Origin: Ponticaulis sp.
Lineage (GTDB): Bacteria; Pseudomonadota; Alphaproteobacteria; Caulobacterales; Hyphomonadaceae
Assembly: GCA_002723155.1 (NCBI GenBank)
Contig: PBNO01000016.1
Span: 1 to 51,531 of the forward strand
Reading direction: 5' to 3'
Length of the DNA stretch: 51,531 nt
The notes below the pieces were generated by a model, which was not told the DNA's origin, did no database searches, and saw only the letters and a list, made by a program, of their open reading frames with translations. The number at the start of each line of letters is the position of its first letter. The stretch's first letter is position 1. The translations under genes and the position numbers were made by a program. Below, piece by piece: positions 22,020 through 32,509 of the stretch.

Positions 22020-22122
22020 GTTTGAACGGGCTGTCTGTTTTGGCTCTCGACTTACAGCTCATAAGTTGCCGTTAGCCGCGGACGCCCTTGCCTGCCTAGT
22101 TAAACTGATAATACCGTTCTCT

Positions 22123-25100
22123 TTATGCGAACCAATCGCTTTGTCCGGTCTGAAATTCCCGATCGGCAGTATTTCCAACACCCCGCTTATCTCCAAAAGC
22201 GGCCATATCTTGGACCATCAACTGGAGTTTTCGTTCGATTGGATTCAGCGTCGCAGCCAAAGGCGGCTGCTCGAGCGCCGCAAGGGTCTCGCGTTCCGGA
22301 GGCAGGTCTTGGGTAGACCTATTTGCCACAGCAAAGCCATTATTGGTTGGTTCATACTCGCCACTCTCTAAAAGCGCTCCTGTGGATACAGGTTGGCGCC
22401 GCAGTGGCCTTTCATCACCCCAACCGCTCGCGAACGGCGATTTGTTTGATGACAGACCGAGCACATCGCGCAAATGGATCATTCTTCCGGCATGCTCATT
22501 TCTGCCGCCAGATGGCGATCGCTTGGAGCGGGTATGCTGGAAATCACCATTGGAGTTCGAGCCAACCGAGTGCATTACGGCAGATAGATTTGGGAATGCC
22601 TGCCTAACAGGTTGAGAAGCCTCAGGCGAAGCAAAGTAGGTTAGCGCCGCATCAAAATATTCCCGAGTTTGCCCGTCTCTCAATGTGTACTGGCCGACAT
22701 TAAGGACCGCGACATCACCAAACTCAAATTCGCCCTGATGAGACGTTGCCGACAGGTTCAATGACTGGAAACCAATGTTAGTCAGGCTGGCAACCTCGTT
22801 GTTGCTCACGAACCCATTGCCGTCCAAGTCTTGCCACACCCCAAAGTCAGCAAAACGCTCGTCAGCAGCGGACAGGGTGCCGTCTTCGTTGCTATCAAAG
22901 GCTCTCAGACCATCAAGGTCGGACATGGCATCCGGCACGTCCCCTATGAATGACAATTCGCTAGCGGAGCTTACGGTGCCATTGCCGTCACGATCAAGGA
23001 AGAGGAAGCCTTCGGTAGACCCGATCCAACTCGTATCGTCGGCTATGCCGTCTCCATTAAGATCAAAAATAGCTGAACTCTCAGCGCTGTTCAGCGTTTC
23101 GATTCCATTCCCATCAAGATCGAGCACGATGGGTGCTGCCACCGATACGGTTTCGCCATTCTTGAAGGAAAGGACCTCGACTCCAGCAATTGTGTCCGTG
23201 CCATCATCTCCATCGTTGATGGCATCATTGTCAGTAACGGTGAGTGTGCCTGCATTAGTCACGACTGAGTAGGTCGACATTTCGCCGGCGAAAAACGCGG
23301 TGTCAGAACCTGCTCCGCCCATCAGGACGTCGTTGCCTGCGCCCCCTGTCAGACTATCATTACCATCCTGCCCGAACAGTTGATCATTGCCGACTTTACC
23401 CTCCAGCAGATCATGATGCTCGGAGCCGGTCAGGTTGTCATTTCCACCTGCTCCAACAACCCGCAGCCTCCAAGAATTTCCAGACCATGTATTTAGGGAA
23501 GGGCCAACGATGGTTGTGTCCGCATCAAGCCCCGCAACAATATCCAGGTTTCTTTGCAGGCTTGATCCTGAGAGATCAAAATAGTCGAACTCAATGGTAA
23601 ATGTCGCGGAGTTATCTGGCGTATTTCCGGCTACAATGGTCTCAACGTCTGCGAATGACTGCAAAGTAATATCATCGCCGCCATACATATAGATCGCGTC
23701 GTTTCCGGCACCACCATCGATATTAAGACCGAGCAGCCCGTTCGAGACTGAGAACCTGTCGTCTCCCTCGTCGCCAAGAACGGTCGCAAAGTTGCCAAAA
23801 ATGCGCAGGTCATCATCACCAGCACCACCTTCAACATAGTCGTCCAAACCAGCGAAGACGGCATCGTTCCCGTTCCCGGCGAACACGAAGTCTCCGGTAT
23901 CATCATTCTTTACGTGCCAGAAATTGTCGTCTCCGGCTCCACCATACAGTGTGTCGACACCAGCGTCGCCGAGAATACTATCATTGCCATCTCCGGCATA
24001 GATAACATCATCTCCGCCGAAACCCCTGAGGAAATTGTTTCCGTCGTCCCCTTCGATCCAGTCATCAAAATCAGTGCCTTCAACGCCTTCGATATCGATG
24101 TAGATATCGCCACTTGCACTACCGGCGGTGCCTCCCGTCAGCAATGAAGCGGCGATGCCAGTTGTCGCATACCAGCGATAGGTAACGATATCGTAGCCTG
24201 CCTGAGAGCCTCCGTCGACTAGATCTGCTCCATCACCAGGCGCAAGACGATCATCTCCTCCCAGGCCTTCGAAATGGTCGGCACCAATTGTGCCCGCAAG
24301 AGACTCATTCCCTTCTGTTCCGACGATATGGTTGTACTGAGGGGCAGCAAGGCTCAAGACAAAGTTCGTACTTGCCTGCAATTCCCCATCTGACGCGGAC
24401 AGAGCGATCGAATAGTCGCCCGTTTCGGAACCAGGCACCGTTCCAAAAAACTGTTCGCCGTCATATGCAAGCCAACTTGGAAGTGAGTTGCCATCAGAAA
24501 GCGAAGCCGAAACAACCAGACTATCGCCGTCGGGATCGGTGAACTCCAAGTCTCCAACACCAAAGGCAAACGTCTGATACGGAACAAGCTCAATGTCCGA
24601 AACGCTGCCAGAAAAAACCGGCGCATCATTTACTGGTGAGACGTTCAGATCCAGTTGGATCGATGCCGTACCGGTGCTGGTGGTCGATACCAATTGCAAC
24701 GTGATTTGACCATTGAAGTCCTGTGGTGGTGTGCCGACAATTTCATTGTCAACTATCGAGATCCAATCAGGAGCTGGTTCGCCGTCTGGACCTTCCAGAG
24801 TTAGATCTATCGGATCTTCATTCGGATCTGTGAACCAACCAGCATCGATTTGGAGACCAAAAAAGTCATCCTCGACCAGATCGAAGGTGACATTGCTGAC
24901 GGTCGCGGATGGGCCAGCCAAGGAATAGGTTTCAGTGGACCCATCGTCAGAAAGGAAGATAAGTTCACCGATCCGTACAATATGATCAATGTCTTGTCCG
25001 GAACTATGAAGATCTTCAACGCGGAACCAGCCATTTCCAGCTGCAGTAATTGTATACTGGTCTCTAGAGCCAGTGTAGTGAACTCGATCAGTGTTTCCGC

Positions 25101-28100
25101 TGATGGCGCTCCATCCCTCAGCTTCAACAAACGTTCCAACATCATCAAGAGTAGCAACACCTTCGCCGATAATCAGGTCGCTGCCGGAACTGCTGAAAAA
25201 TTCATCGAGACCTTGACCACCGAGCAGGGTGTCGTCTCCCATGCCGCCACTTATTTTATCTGAACCGCCGTCACCTGACAGTAGGTCGTCCCCGGATCCG
25301 CCATTTATTTCGTCATCACCCTCCCCACCTTCAATTGTGTCTTGGCCAATTGGCGCTCCCATACCTGGACGTCCAATCGAAAAGCCAAACAATACATCGT
25401 TGCCGTGACCGCCGGTAATGAAGTCACTTCCATCACCACCAAAAATCAGGTTGTCCAGATCGTTACCAACAATTTCCGTACCGTTTGAATGCCCAAAAAC
25501 CGTTTGTGCGCCGGCAAGCAAGACGTAGCGTTCAATAAATTGTCCGCCCCCATAAGACGCGGCAGAAACATAGACTGTATCAAACCCAGAATCGGCTTGC
25601 TCAAACACAAAGTCCTCGGCGTCATTCACAAAATAGATGTCGTCACCGACGCCACCCATCATGTCATCGGCACCTAGACCGCCATCCAAGGTGTCGTTTC
25701 CAGAGCCACCATTCAGTTCATCATTATTCTCGCCGCCATAGATCTCATCATTTCCGTCGCCACCTTCTAGCGTGTCGTTGCCACCACTTCCCGCAAGGTA
25801 ATCGTTGCCGCTTCCTCCAATGAGAGTTTCACCGCTTGAAGTTAGAGGGTTGTTATCGTCCACCAGCAAGGCGTCATTGCCGCTGGTGTTAAGACCGTTT
25901 GCATACAAACGATCATCGCCATCACCGCCATGCAGCGTATCTCTTCCTGATCCGCCTTGCAGCACATCATTTCCAGAACCGCCGTTCAGATTGTCGTCGC
26001 CAGCCCCTCCGGTGAGAGCGTCGTTCCCGCTCAGACCAAATATGTCATTGTCTGCGCTGTTGCCGGTGATGCTGTTGTCCGAACTATTACCAGTGCCCGA
26101 AACTGCATCGTCCAGTAGATCGAGATCTTCAACGTTCGAACCAAGTGTGTAATCGAACGCCGCTCGAACACGATCACGACCTTCGTCGGCCTGCTCCACA
26201 ATTGAATCGCCTACGTCGTCAATAACATAGGTGTCATCGCCTCGTCCTCCGGATAGCGCGTCTGCACCGCTACCGCCATCAAGAGTGTCATTACCATCGC
26301 CGCCTACAAGAACATCACTTCCGGACCCTCCGTAAAGCCCGTCGTCACCATCACCGCCATCTAAGTGGTCATTGTCACTACCGCCAAAAAGGTAGTCGTC
26401 GCCTTGCAGGCCACTAATCTGGTCGTTGCCAGCTTCACCAAAAATCAGGTCTCGCAGTTCTGTGCCGTCGATGACGTCATCATCTTCAGTTCCGTACACA
26501 TCTCCGCTGGACGCCAGACTGGCAATAAGATCTACAAAGTCTTGCGGAGTGTAGGTAATGCCTTCCGAGACGACATAGATTTCCTCAAAGTCGCTTACGA
26601 CGGTGGTGCCAAGTGTGCCCCATTTGTCGGTTACAGAAAGGTCAGTCCCATCGAGGGACGCGACAATCGTATCCAGCGACCAAGTCACCAACAATCTGTC
26701 GGTTCCCAAACCACCCGCAAAAACATGATCGCCGCGCGCAAGTAACACATCCTGATCATCAGAGGTGCTAGTTGTTGACGTGGCTACCGTAGGAGTAGGA
26801 GCCGTCATCGCCGCAGCAAAACCACTTGTGCTAATACTGGACTGCGATGGCGCCGCAAAGTTAGACGGCCCTTGGAGCGTAGGTTCGTCGACGGCCACAT
26901 CGATAGAACCTACACCATCAGAAGTCGTAAAGCTTGCCTCAAGACGAATATGGCCCGGAGGCACATCGTTCGGTTGGGCACCGGTAAACCCGTACACGCC
27001 TTCAACCAAGATCGAACCACCATCTGCAAACTGCACTTCCAAATCGCCTTGCAGCAAATGTACCGGTGGGGAATCCAGATTGGGAAGCAAAAGCCAAATG
27101 AGCTCCTTGCTGGTCTCATGATACGTGAAGCTGACTTCTGATGTTGAGTATTCTGAAAAATCGAATGTTAGTGTCGGCTGCCGGAAATAACCTTCTGGTG
27201 GCGTATTCATATCACCAGAATATTCAAACGAGGCCGTACTTCCCAAAGTGACATGATCAGACCCATCGCCAGCTTGGTAGCGATAGAACACTTCGCCAGT
27301 GTTGAATTCCAGAGTGACCGTGTCGTCACCGGCCCCTGGGTCCAGAAGGTAAATAGGGCGGCCTACCCCATCGAATCCCGGAAGGGTTGGGTTCCCGTTC
27401 TCATTATCAACCGGGTTTCCTTCCCCAATCTGGGGAGTTGATTCAACAACGGAGACAACGATCTGATCATCGCCTGCCCCTGCATCGATTGCGCCGATCC
27501 CATTTCGTTTGTTGCCACGCCCCCAATCAAACAGCAGTTCACCGGCAATGACGGCATCCTCGTCAAGTTCCAGGAAACTTCCGGTTAATTCCGAGTAATA
27601 GACCGGCAGAACAATGCCTTCGAGAGCGGACGAATTATGGTCGATTATAACGTCATCACCATCCCCGCCCAGAATACGATCAGAGCCATCATCGCCAAAA
27701 AGGACTGAACCCGCAGTGGTACCGGCAATTGAGATAATGTCATTGCCGCTACCGCCAGAAATGAACTTCTCCTCATCACTGAAGTCGATAAGTTCATCAT
27801 CAAAGTCGGTTGCAATAATCTGCGTGTTGAAATTTTCGAGCAGGATGTTGCCGCCGGTTTCGCCGTTACCGATGCGGTTCACTCCGCTATTCAACCTGAT
27901 ATCCACACCGTGACGAAGGTTGTTTGCAGAGATTACCTGACTCAGCGCGGGGCTGACTTGCCCTCCTTTAACCGCTGCAATCGTGACGTTTGCATCGCTG
28001 CCTATTGTGCCAATTACATTAAAAATTGTCCGCGCAGCAGTGACCTTGACCATTTCAATCTGGTGCAGTTCATCGGCGCCAAGATCGCCATTTGTCCGAA

Positions 28101-30123
28101 TGACGCCGGTATCTCCCAAGCCATCATATGTAACAAACAAGGTGTCGAGATCATCATAAACGACCGTATCGTATCCGGTGCCCGATCCGTCTGCGGCGTC
28201 ACCATAGATTTCGTCTGCCCCTTCTCCGGCAAAGAACCAGTCATTGCCCTCGCCGCCGACAAGGGTGTCGTTGCCTGACCCGCCAATCAGTGCATCATCC
28301 CCAACCGAACCGAAGACCGTATCGTTACCCTCAGCTGTGATGACGATTGCCGGAGTTCCATCGATAAGGAAGTTCTCGCTTCCATCCGAGCCAACGATCA
28401 GCTGCCGATTCTGGGACTCTGGATGTTGATAGAGCCTGCCCGGTTCTAGCGAAAAGCTGATGAAGTCTATTTCTTCAAATGCTGAAGTTTGAGTGTCTGA
28501 GCCGTTGGCCAGCAACCAGCCCTTTAGTTCAGACAAAAGGTCGCTTGCCCTCTCTTCACCAAGAGTTCCTTCCAAGGAACCAGTAATTATGGACTCTACC
28601 AGAGATGCCGCACTGATATTTTCATATACTTCTGGGAGTCCTCCATCCAAACTCCATGTTGAGTCGGAAAGATCGACACTGAGACTAGACTCGGCTCCGT
28701 CATCATCAAAATCAAGGACACCATGAACAGCACTGTTCCAGTCAGTTTGCAGAAGGCCTGAAGAAGCAAGCAGCCCTGCGAATTCAACAACAAGTTCTCC
28801 AATTTCAAAATGGATATCGTCATCGACGAAGGCCGGTAATGAAACAAGCGCGTTACCAAGATCTTCCATGTCGCCGAACATCGCCCGGATCCCCGTATCA
28901 CCAAATGGACGTTCGCCCTCATCCAATAGGCTGTAAGCGATCATCGCGGCCATTTGTGATCCCGATGTAGCCACACCAGAATCGACACCTATTTCGAGGT
29001 TCTGGGCGATCGATTCAGAATTGATTGCCGGCAACACGAATCTGGCGCTAAGTTCCCACTCGTTCGAGCCTCCCTCGTCTACATCTACCCACTGCAGCTG
29101 GCCAAACAGCAACGTGGTAAGCAAAGCCATCGAGTGCGCGTTCACTGGATCACGAAGAGGGCCTCCTCCCAAATCGGTTCCGCGAAGGCCAATTTCCTCC
29201 TTTGCGACCTCTTCTTCCAGGATTGCTGTGGTTACACCAATACTCGCAATGTACCCGCCAAGTGCGGCACCGATGATCGGAAGTCCCAAAACGTTCAGGA
29301 CTCCAGCTAAAACATCTCCGCCTGCGACTTGGAATTCGCCCGATCGGACACGTTCAAGCACTTCATCTTCTGCGTAATAGCCTCGGAGCGCACCATATGA
29401 CGGAGCGATCGCATCAAAGTGGAAGAATAGCGCTTCAACGAATTCCTGAAGCGTAAAGTCACCGTTTTGAATTCCAGGGAACAGAGCGTTTTCAATTTGC
29501 TCCAGAACTTCCAGGGGATCCAGATCAGATAGGCCAAATTGGTCCAATGTCCGCTTTAGAGCTTCTGAAAAAACTTGGCCCTGCGCAGCCAAACCATAAG
29601 GCATATGGTCAAAGCCAACCACAGGCTTTTTAGCCAGGGAGCCGACAAACCCTGCCAAGCCTCCGCCAAGAGAATGGCCAGTCAAACTGACAAATTCATC
29701 GTTCACATAAAAGACGTCTAGGCCGGCAGGATTGTTTCCATAAACTACGGATTCGTAAAACTCGATGGCAAGTCCAGCCTGCGCGCTAGATTCGAACCCG
29801 CCGCCGACAGTCCATCCATTCCAGACATCCAAAACAATTGGGCTGTTGAGCGCATCTTCAACCGATTCTGCGAATTCGAAATTTGTTCCTCGAATGGAAA
29901 TAACTGTCTCGCCATTCCACTCATAAGCAATCGCGTAAAAGCCGGCGGACTGCCAAGCTTGGTATACTTGATCGGTATTTGGCCCAAAGATCGCGTCTCG
30001 GCTGACAATGGACGCGGTACCGACACCGTCGCTTTCGGATAGCCCCCCGACATTAGAGCCATAACCCCTATTGTAAGAATCAAGCGCAAGGAGCGACAGA
30101 AAGACAGTGCGATCCATACTCAT
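22123..30123 (-). CDS. Giant RTX protein with N-terminal lipase-like domain (2666 aa)
   Basis: A secreted calcium-binding protein of the type I pathway. Residues about 60-200 match class-3 lipases, with nucleophile Ser151 in GHSLGGG. RTX nonapeptides (GGxGxDxLx) occur from about 600 (GSGNDTLVGGEGND), in a long block at about 1205-1620, and again at about 1945-2290. Between them (about 1740-1940) lie Ig/cadherin-like repeats (NDAPVF, FTDPDGDSL, LPSWL). Near 2325-2440 are EF-hand-like loops (DLDGNGIETL, FDLNGDGIADD). The last 100 residues should hold the secretion signal. The start overlaps the upstream lipoprotein gene by ATGA. The gene is more A+T-rich than the transfer region. A lipase or esterase activity is likely but untested. 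Confidence 0.85.
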   Translation of the reverse strand: MSMDRTVFLSLLALDSYNRGYGSNVGGLSESDGVGTASIVSRDAIFGPNTDQVYQAWQSAGFYAIAYEWNGETVISIRGTNFEFAESVEDALNSPIVLDVWNGWTVGGGFESSAQAGLAIEFYESVVYGNNPAGLDVFYVNDEFVSLTGHSLGGGLAGFVGSLAKKPVVGFDHMPYGLAAQGQVFSEALKRTLDQFGLSDLDPLEVLEQIENALFPGIQNGDFTLQEFVEALFFHFDAIAPSYGALRGYYAEDEVLERVRSGEFQVAGGDVLAGVLNVLGLPIIGAALGGYIASIGVTTAILEEEVAKEEIGLRGTDLGGGPLRDPVNAHSMALLTTLLFGQLQWVDVDEGGSNEWELSARFVLPAINSESIAQNLEIGVDSGVATSGSQMAAMIAYSLLDEGERPFGDTGIRAMFGDMEDLGNALVSLPAFVDDDIHFEIGELVVEFAGLLASSGLLQTDWNSAVHGVLDFDDDGAESSLSVDLSDSTWSLDGGLPEVYENISAASLVESIITGSLEGTLGEERASDLLSELKGWLLANGSDTQTSAFEEIDFISFSLEPGRLYQHPESQNRQLIVGSDGSENFLIDGTPAIVITAEGNDTVFGSVGDDALIGGSGNDTLVGGEGNDWFFAGEGADEIYGDAADGSGTGYDTVVYDDLDTLFVTYDGLGDTGVIRTNGDLGADELHQIEMVKVTAARTIFNVIGTIGSDANVTIAAVKGGQVSPALSQVISANNLRHGVDIRLNSGVNRIGNGETGGNILLENFNTQIIATDFDDELIDFSDEEKFISGGSGNDIISIAGTTAGSVLFGDDGSDRILGGDGDDVIIDHNSSALEGIVLPVYYSELTGSFLELDEDAVIAGELLFDWGRGNKRNGIGAIDAGAGDDQIVVSVVESTPQIGEGNPVDNENGNPTLPGFDGVGRPIYLLDPGAGDDTVTLEFNTGEVFYRYQAGDGSDHVTLGSTASFEYSGDMNTPPEGYFRQPTLTFDFSEYSTSEVSFTYHETSKELIWLLLPNLDSPPVHLLQGDLEVQFADGGSILVEGVYGFTGAQPNDVPPGHIRLEASFTTSDGVGSIDVAVDEPTLQGPSNFAAPSQSSISTSGFAAAMTAPTPTVATSTTSTSDDQDVLLARGDHVFAGGLGTDRLLVTWSLDTIVASLDGTDLSVTDKWGTLGTTVVSDFEEIYVVSEGITYTPQDFVDLIASLASSGDVYGTEDDDVIDGTELRDLIFGEAGNDQISGLQGDDYLFGGSDNDHLDGGDGDDGLYGGSGSDVLVGGDGNDTLDGGSGADALSGGRGDDTYVIDDVGDSIVEQADEGRDRVRAAFDYTLGSNVEDLDLLDDAVSGTGNSSDNSITGNSADNDIFGLSGNDALTGGAGDDNLNGGSGNDVLQGGSGRDTLHGGDGDDRLYANGLNTSGNDALLVDDNNPLTSSGETLIGGSGNDYLAGSGGNDTLEGGDGNDEIYGGENNDELNGGSGNDTLDGGLGADDMMGGVGDDIYFVNDAEDFVFEQADSGFDTVYVSAASYGGGQFIERYVLLAGAQTVFGHSNGTEIVGNDLDNLIFGGDGSDFITGGHGNDVLFGFSIGRPGMGAPIGQDTIEGGEGDDEINGGSGDDLLSGDGGSDKISGGMGDDTLLGGQGLDEFFSSSGSDLIIGEGVATLDDVGTFVEAEGWSAISGNTDRVHYTGSRDQYTITAAGNGWFRVEDLHSSGQDIDHIVRIGELIFLSDDGSTETYSLAGPSATVSNVTFDLVEDDFFGLQIDAGWFTDPNEDPIDLTLEGPDGEPAPDWISIVDNEIVGTPPQDFNGQITLQLVSTTSTGTASIQLDLNVSPVNDAPVFSGSVSDIELVPYQTFAFGVGDLEFTDPDGDSLVVSASLSDGNSLPSWLAYDGEQFFGTVPGSETGDYSIALSASDGELQASTNFVLSLAAPQYNHIVGTEGNESLAGTIGADHFEGLGGDDRLAPGDGADLVDGGSQAGYDIVTYRWYATTGIAASLLTGGTAGSASGDIYIDIEGVEGTDFDDWIEGDDGNNFLRGFGGDDVIYAGDGNDSILGDAGVDTLYGGAGDDNFWHVKNDDTGDFVFAGNGNDAVFAGLDDYVEGGAGDDDLRIFGNFATVLGDEGDDRFSVSNGLLGLNIDGGAGNDAIYMYGGDDITLQSFADVETIVAGNTPDNSATFTIEFDYFDLSGSSLQRNLDIVAGLDADTTIVGPSLNTWSGNSWRLRVVGAGGNDNLTGSEHHDLLEGKVGNDQLFGQDGNDSLTGGAGNDVLMGGAGSDTAFFAGEMSTYSVVTNAGTLTVTDNDAINDGDDGTDTIAGVEVLSFKNGETVSVAAPIVLDLDGNGIETLNSAESSAIFDLNGDGIADDTSWIGSTEGFLFLDRDGNGTVSSASELSFIGDVPDAMSDLDGLRAFDSNEDGTLSAADERFADFGVWQDLDGNGFVSNNEVASLTNIGFQSLNLSATSHQGEFEFGDVAVLNVGQYTLRDGQTREYFDAALTYFASPEASQPVRQAFPNLSAVMHSVGSNSNGDFQHTRSKRSPSGGRNEHAGRMIHLRDVLGLSSNKSPFASGWGDERPLRRQPVSTGALLESGEYEPTNNGFAVANRSTQDLPPERETLAALEQPPLAATLNPIERKLQLMVQDMAAFGDKRGVGNTADREFQTGQSDWFA

Positions 30124-30887
30124 TGTTCGTACGCCTCTGTCGAAAAACTACTAACACCGACTTGGATTAACGCCTCGTCATAACCTGGTGCGACCTCATA
30201 TCTTCCACGCGCATTGCTTACCATGGGAATGAGATTTCCCCCCTTTGCCGCTTGATCTCTGAACCACCCCAGGCTCTCATCAATGCCCGTCGTCACATAA
30301 TCATCGGTCATTTCCACGGTGATGCGGCTGAGGCTCACGCCTTCGCCAAAGGTCGCTGCAAGATCATCGGGATCAACCCGCTCAACGCTGGTCGGATCAT
30401 CCAGATCGCCGAAGGTCACCAGCATTGGATAGGCAGAAATCTCGGGCAGTCTCCGGGTTGCAGGCCACATTCTGGGGATGGGGATTTCGCCCTCTAATTG
30501 GAGCATATCGTCAAATTGCTCAGCCCAGGATTCGCCGGGGGTGTCTGGCGAGAGCCGCTGCACCACGCTTAAGGCCCAGTCCGTATCGGTTTCCGATCGC
30601 AGCAGCGCGAACAGCATTCTGCCATCGCCCAGATCAACCGAAACCGCTTCCCCTCGCAATCGGCGGGAAATCCGCATGCCAGCCGGATCCATCGCCGACC
30701 GACCCATGCTCTGCTTCACTTCGAGTACGCTTGAGCCGCTGCGCAAACCCTCCGGTGTTTCCACCTCCACCGACAGGCGATAGCGATAGTCCGGAGTATC
30801 ATCAGATGCGCTGCATGCGGTTGTTGTGAATGCCATCCCCGCGCACAGGACAGTGGCACAGGCATTCAGGAAATGTCGTCGCATCAT
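30120..30887 (-). CDS. Lipoprotein in the type I secretion operon
   Basis: A 255-residue protein. The start at 30887 (MMRRHFLNACATVLC) is chosen over the longer frame because it gives a clean signal peptide ending FTTTAC, a lipobox with Cys25, and because GGGAGGG lies 9 nt upstream. The mature part is beta-rich (YRYRLSVEVETPEGLRSGSS, then MLVTFGDLDDPTSVERVDPD). I recognise no family. It lies between the adaptor gene and the RTX gene and overlaps the latter by 4 nt, so it is made with the substrate. It could be a foldase, an immunity-type protein or a surface-retention factor. The sequence alone does not decide. Confidence 0.65.
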   Translation of the reverse strand: MMRRHFLNACATVLCAGMAFTTTACSASDDTPDYRYRLSVEVETPEGLRSGSSVLEVKQSMGRSAMDPAGMRISRRLRGEAVSVDLGDGRMLFALLRSETDTDWALSVVQRLSPDTPGESWAEQFDDMLQLEGEIPIPRMWPATRRLPEISAYPMLVTFGDLDDPTSVERVDPDDLAATFGEGVSLSRITVEMTDDYVTTGIDESLGWFRDQAAKGGNLIPMVSNARGRYEVAPGYDEALIQVGVSSFSTEAYEQ

Positions 30888-31009
30888 GGCCGTATCCCCC
30901 TCCCAGATATTTAAAGGTATCGATGCAAAGCCAAAGAGCAAGTAGGAATTTTCCTGCAACCCCATAATATTTCTGGGTTTTATTACTTGCCCTTACTTTG
31001 TGCGTGAAA

Positions 31010-32509
31010 TTATCTCTCCCGCCCCGCTTCATCCAGCGCCTGGCTGATCGGTGAAAGCAGGTACTGGATAATCCGGCGCGTGCCCGTCTTGATCTCTGCC
31101 TGAACAGACATACCCGGTTGCACACGGTTACACAGGGAGTGGCGGTCTGCCACTTCCGGGCCACAAGGCAGGGATATGCTGGCGGCGTAGACCAATCGGT
31201 TCTGGACCGGGCGACCGTTCTCATCCCGCTCGGAACCGGCGGGTTGCTGGTTCTGGTCAATGGCATCGCGGCTGATATTGGTGACGGTGCCTTCCAGCAT
31301 GCCGTAATCGGTGAAATTGAACGCTTCCAGTTTCACTGCCACACGCTGCCCCTGCTCAACAAAGCCGATATCCTTGTTCTGCACGAAGGCTTCAACAGTG
31401 ATGCTGCCATTGCAGCTGGCCGGGCTTTCTGCATCGGCGGAAGAGCATGGAACGATCACCATCAGCGTTTGTGCGGGTTGCACAACACCGCCGACCGTTG
31501 TCACCGAAAGCTGTTGCACCACGCCATCCACCGGCGCACGCAAATCCTGGAACTGCCGCCGCCGCTCTGCCGCCCGCAATTCCTCGCTGGCCAGGCCAGC
31601 CTGGTCGTTCGCTTCGGCCATGTCGGTTACTGCGGTTCGTCCAAAATTGGCACGCAGCGCTCGCAGTTCTGCATCCAGCGTTCCTATCGCTGCCTGCGCG
31701 CGGTTGGCATTGGCCTGCTGAATTTCGATATTGCGCAAGTGCTCGGCGCGCAGCTGCTCATATTCCAGCAAGCGCAAGCGGGAATAGAAACCGCGCTCTG
31801 CCAATTCCGCCCGGGCTGAAAGCTGCTGCTCAATATATGGCAAGGCCTCCTCCAGCTTGGCGATTTCCGCATTCGCACCCTGCAGTTCGGCGGCACGCTC
31901 GGCCCGTTGTTGGGACAGGCTTGCCCGTTGTGCCTCGAACTCGGCAATCGCGCTGCTGATCAGCGCCCGTTCGGTAGCCACAACATCTGTTGGCGTTCCC
32001 TGAGGCGCTGCGAAACGCGGTTCGCGCCCGTCAAGATATGCCAGCAGGGCATTGTTCCGCGCCTGCACGACATTGGCGGTTAGCAGGTTTTGCTCGCTCT
32101 GCGCTTCGTCCGCGCTGGCCAGCGTGGGATCGAGCTCGATCAGCAGCTCACCCTCCCGCACGAATTGACCATTACTCACATGGATCGCACGGACAGCGCC
32201 GATCTCTATAGGCTGGACGATCTTCACATTGCCACCGGGAACCACGCGGCCAGAGGCGACGGCAACCACGTCAACCTTGCCAATGACAGACCAAACGAGC
32301 GCGATTACGACCAGTGCGCAGGTCAGCCACAGCAGCCAGCGCATGCCCGGGCTTGGCGGCTTCTCCATGATTTCCAGCGCAGCTGGCAGAAACTCATGCT
32401 CCTCGCGCGGGCGAAAGGCGGCATCGGCCTCGTTCTGGTTGCGCCAGCTTTCGCGCAAGACGCCCAGATGTTTGGAAAGCGCCGGAAAACGGTCAGCAAG
32501 CCAACTCAT
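31010..32509 (-). CDS. Type I secretion membrane fusion protein (HlyD family)
   Basis: A 499-residue periplasmic adaptor. It has a short cytoplasmic part, a membrane segment at about 57-76, a biotinyl-lipoyl half-motif (VKIVQPIEIGAVRAIHVSNG), a long coiled coil (about 150-320) and the second half (FQDLRAPVDGVVQQLSV). The C-terminal beta part follows (VEAFVQNKDIGFVEQGQRVA and VQAEIKTGTRRIIQYLLSPI), as in HlyD/LapC. It overlaps the ABC transporter gene by ATGA. It would join that transporter to a TolC-type outer-membrane protein, which this operon lacks. Confidence 0.88.
   Translation of the reverse strand: MSWLADRFPALSKHLGVLRESWRNQNEADAAFRPREEHEFLPAALEIMEKPPSPGMRWLLWLTCALVVIALVWSVIGKVDVVAVASGRVVPGGNVKIVQPIEIGAVRAIHVSNGQFVREGELLIELDPTLASADEAQSEQNLLTANVVQARNNALLAYLDGREPRFAAPQGTPTDVVATERALISSAIAEFEAQRASLSQQRAERAAELQGANAEIAKLEEALPYIEQQLSARAELAERGFYSRLRLLEYEQLRAEHLRNIEIQQANANRAQAAIGTLDAELRALRANFGRTAVTDMAEANDQAGLASEELRAAERRRQFQDLRAPVDGVVQQLSVTTVGGVVQPAQTLMVIVPCSSADAESPASCNGSITVEAFVQNKDIGFVEQGQRVAVKLEAFNFTDYGMLEGTVTNISRDAIDQNQQPAGSERDENGRPVQNRLVYAASISLPCGPEVADRHSLCNRVQPGMSVQAEIKTGTRRIIQYLLSPISQALDEAGRER

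Noticed and set aside
25921-26400. Apparent tandem repeat array
   Set aside because: These are codons for RTX nonapeptides inside the giant gene and not an independent DNA repeat or CRISPR array.
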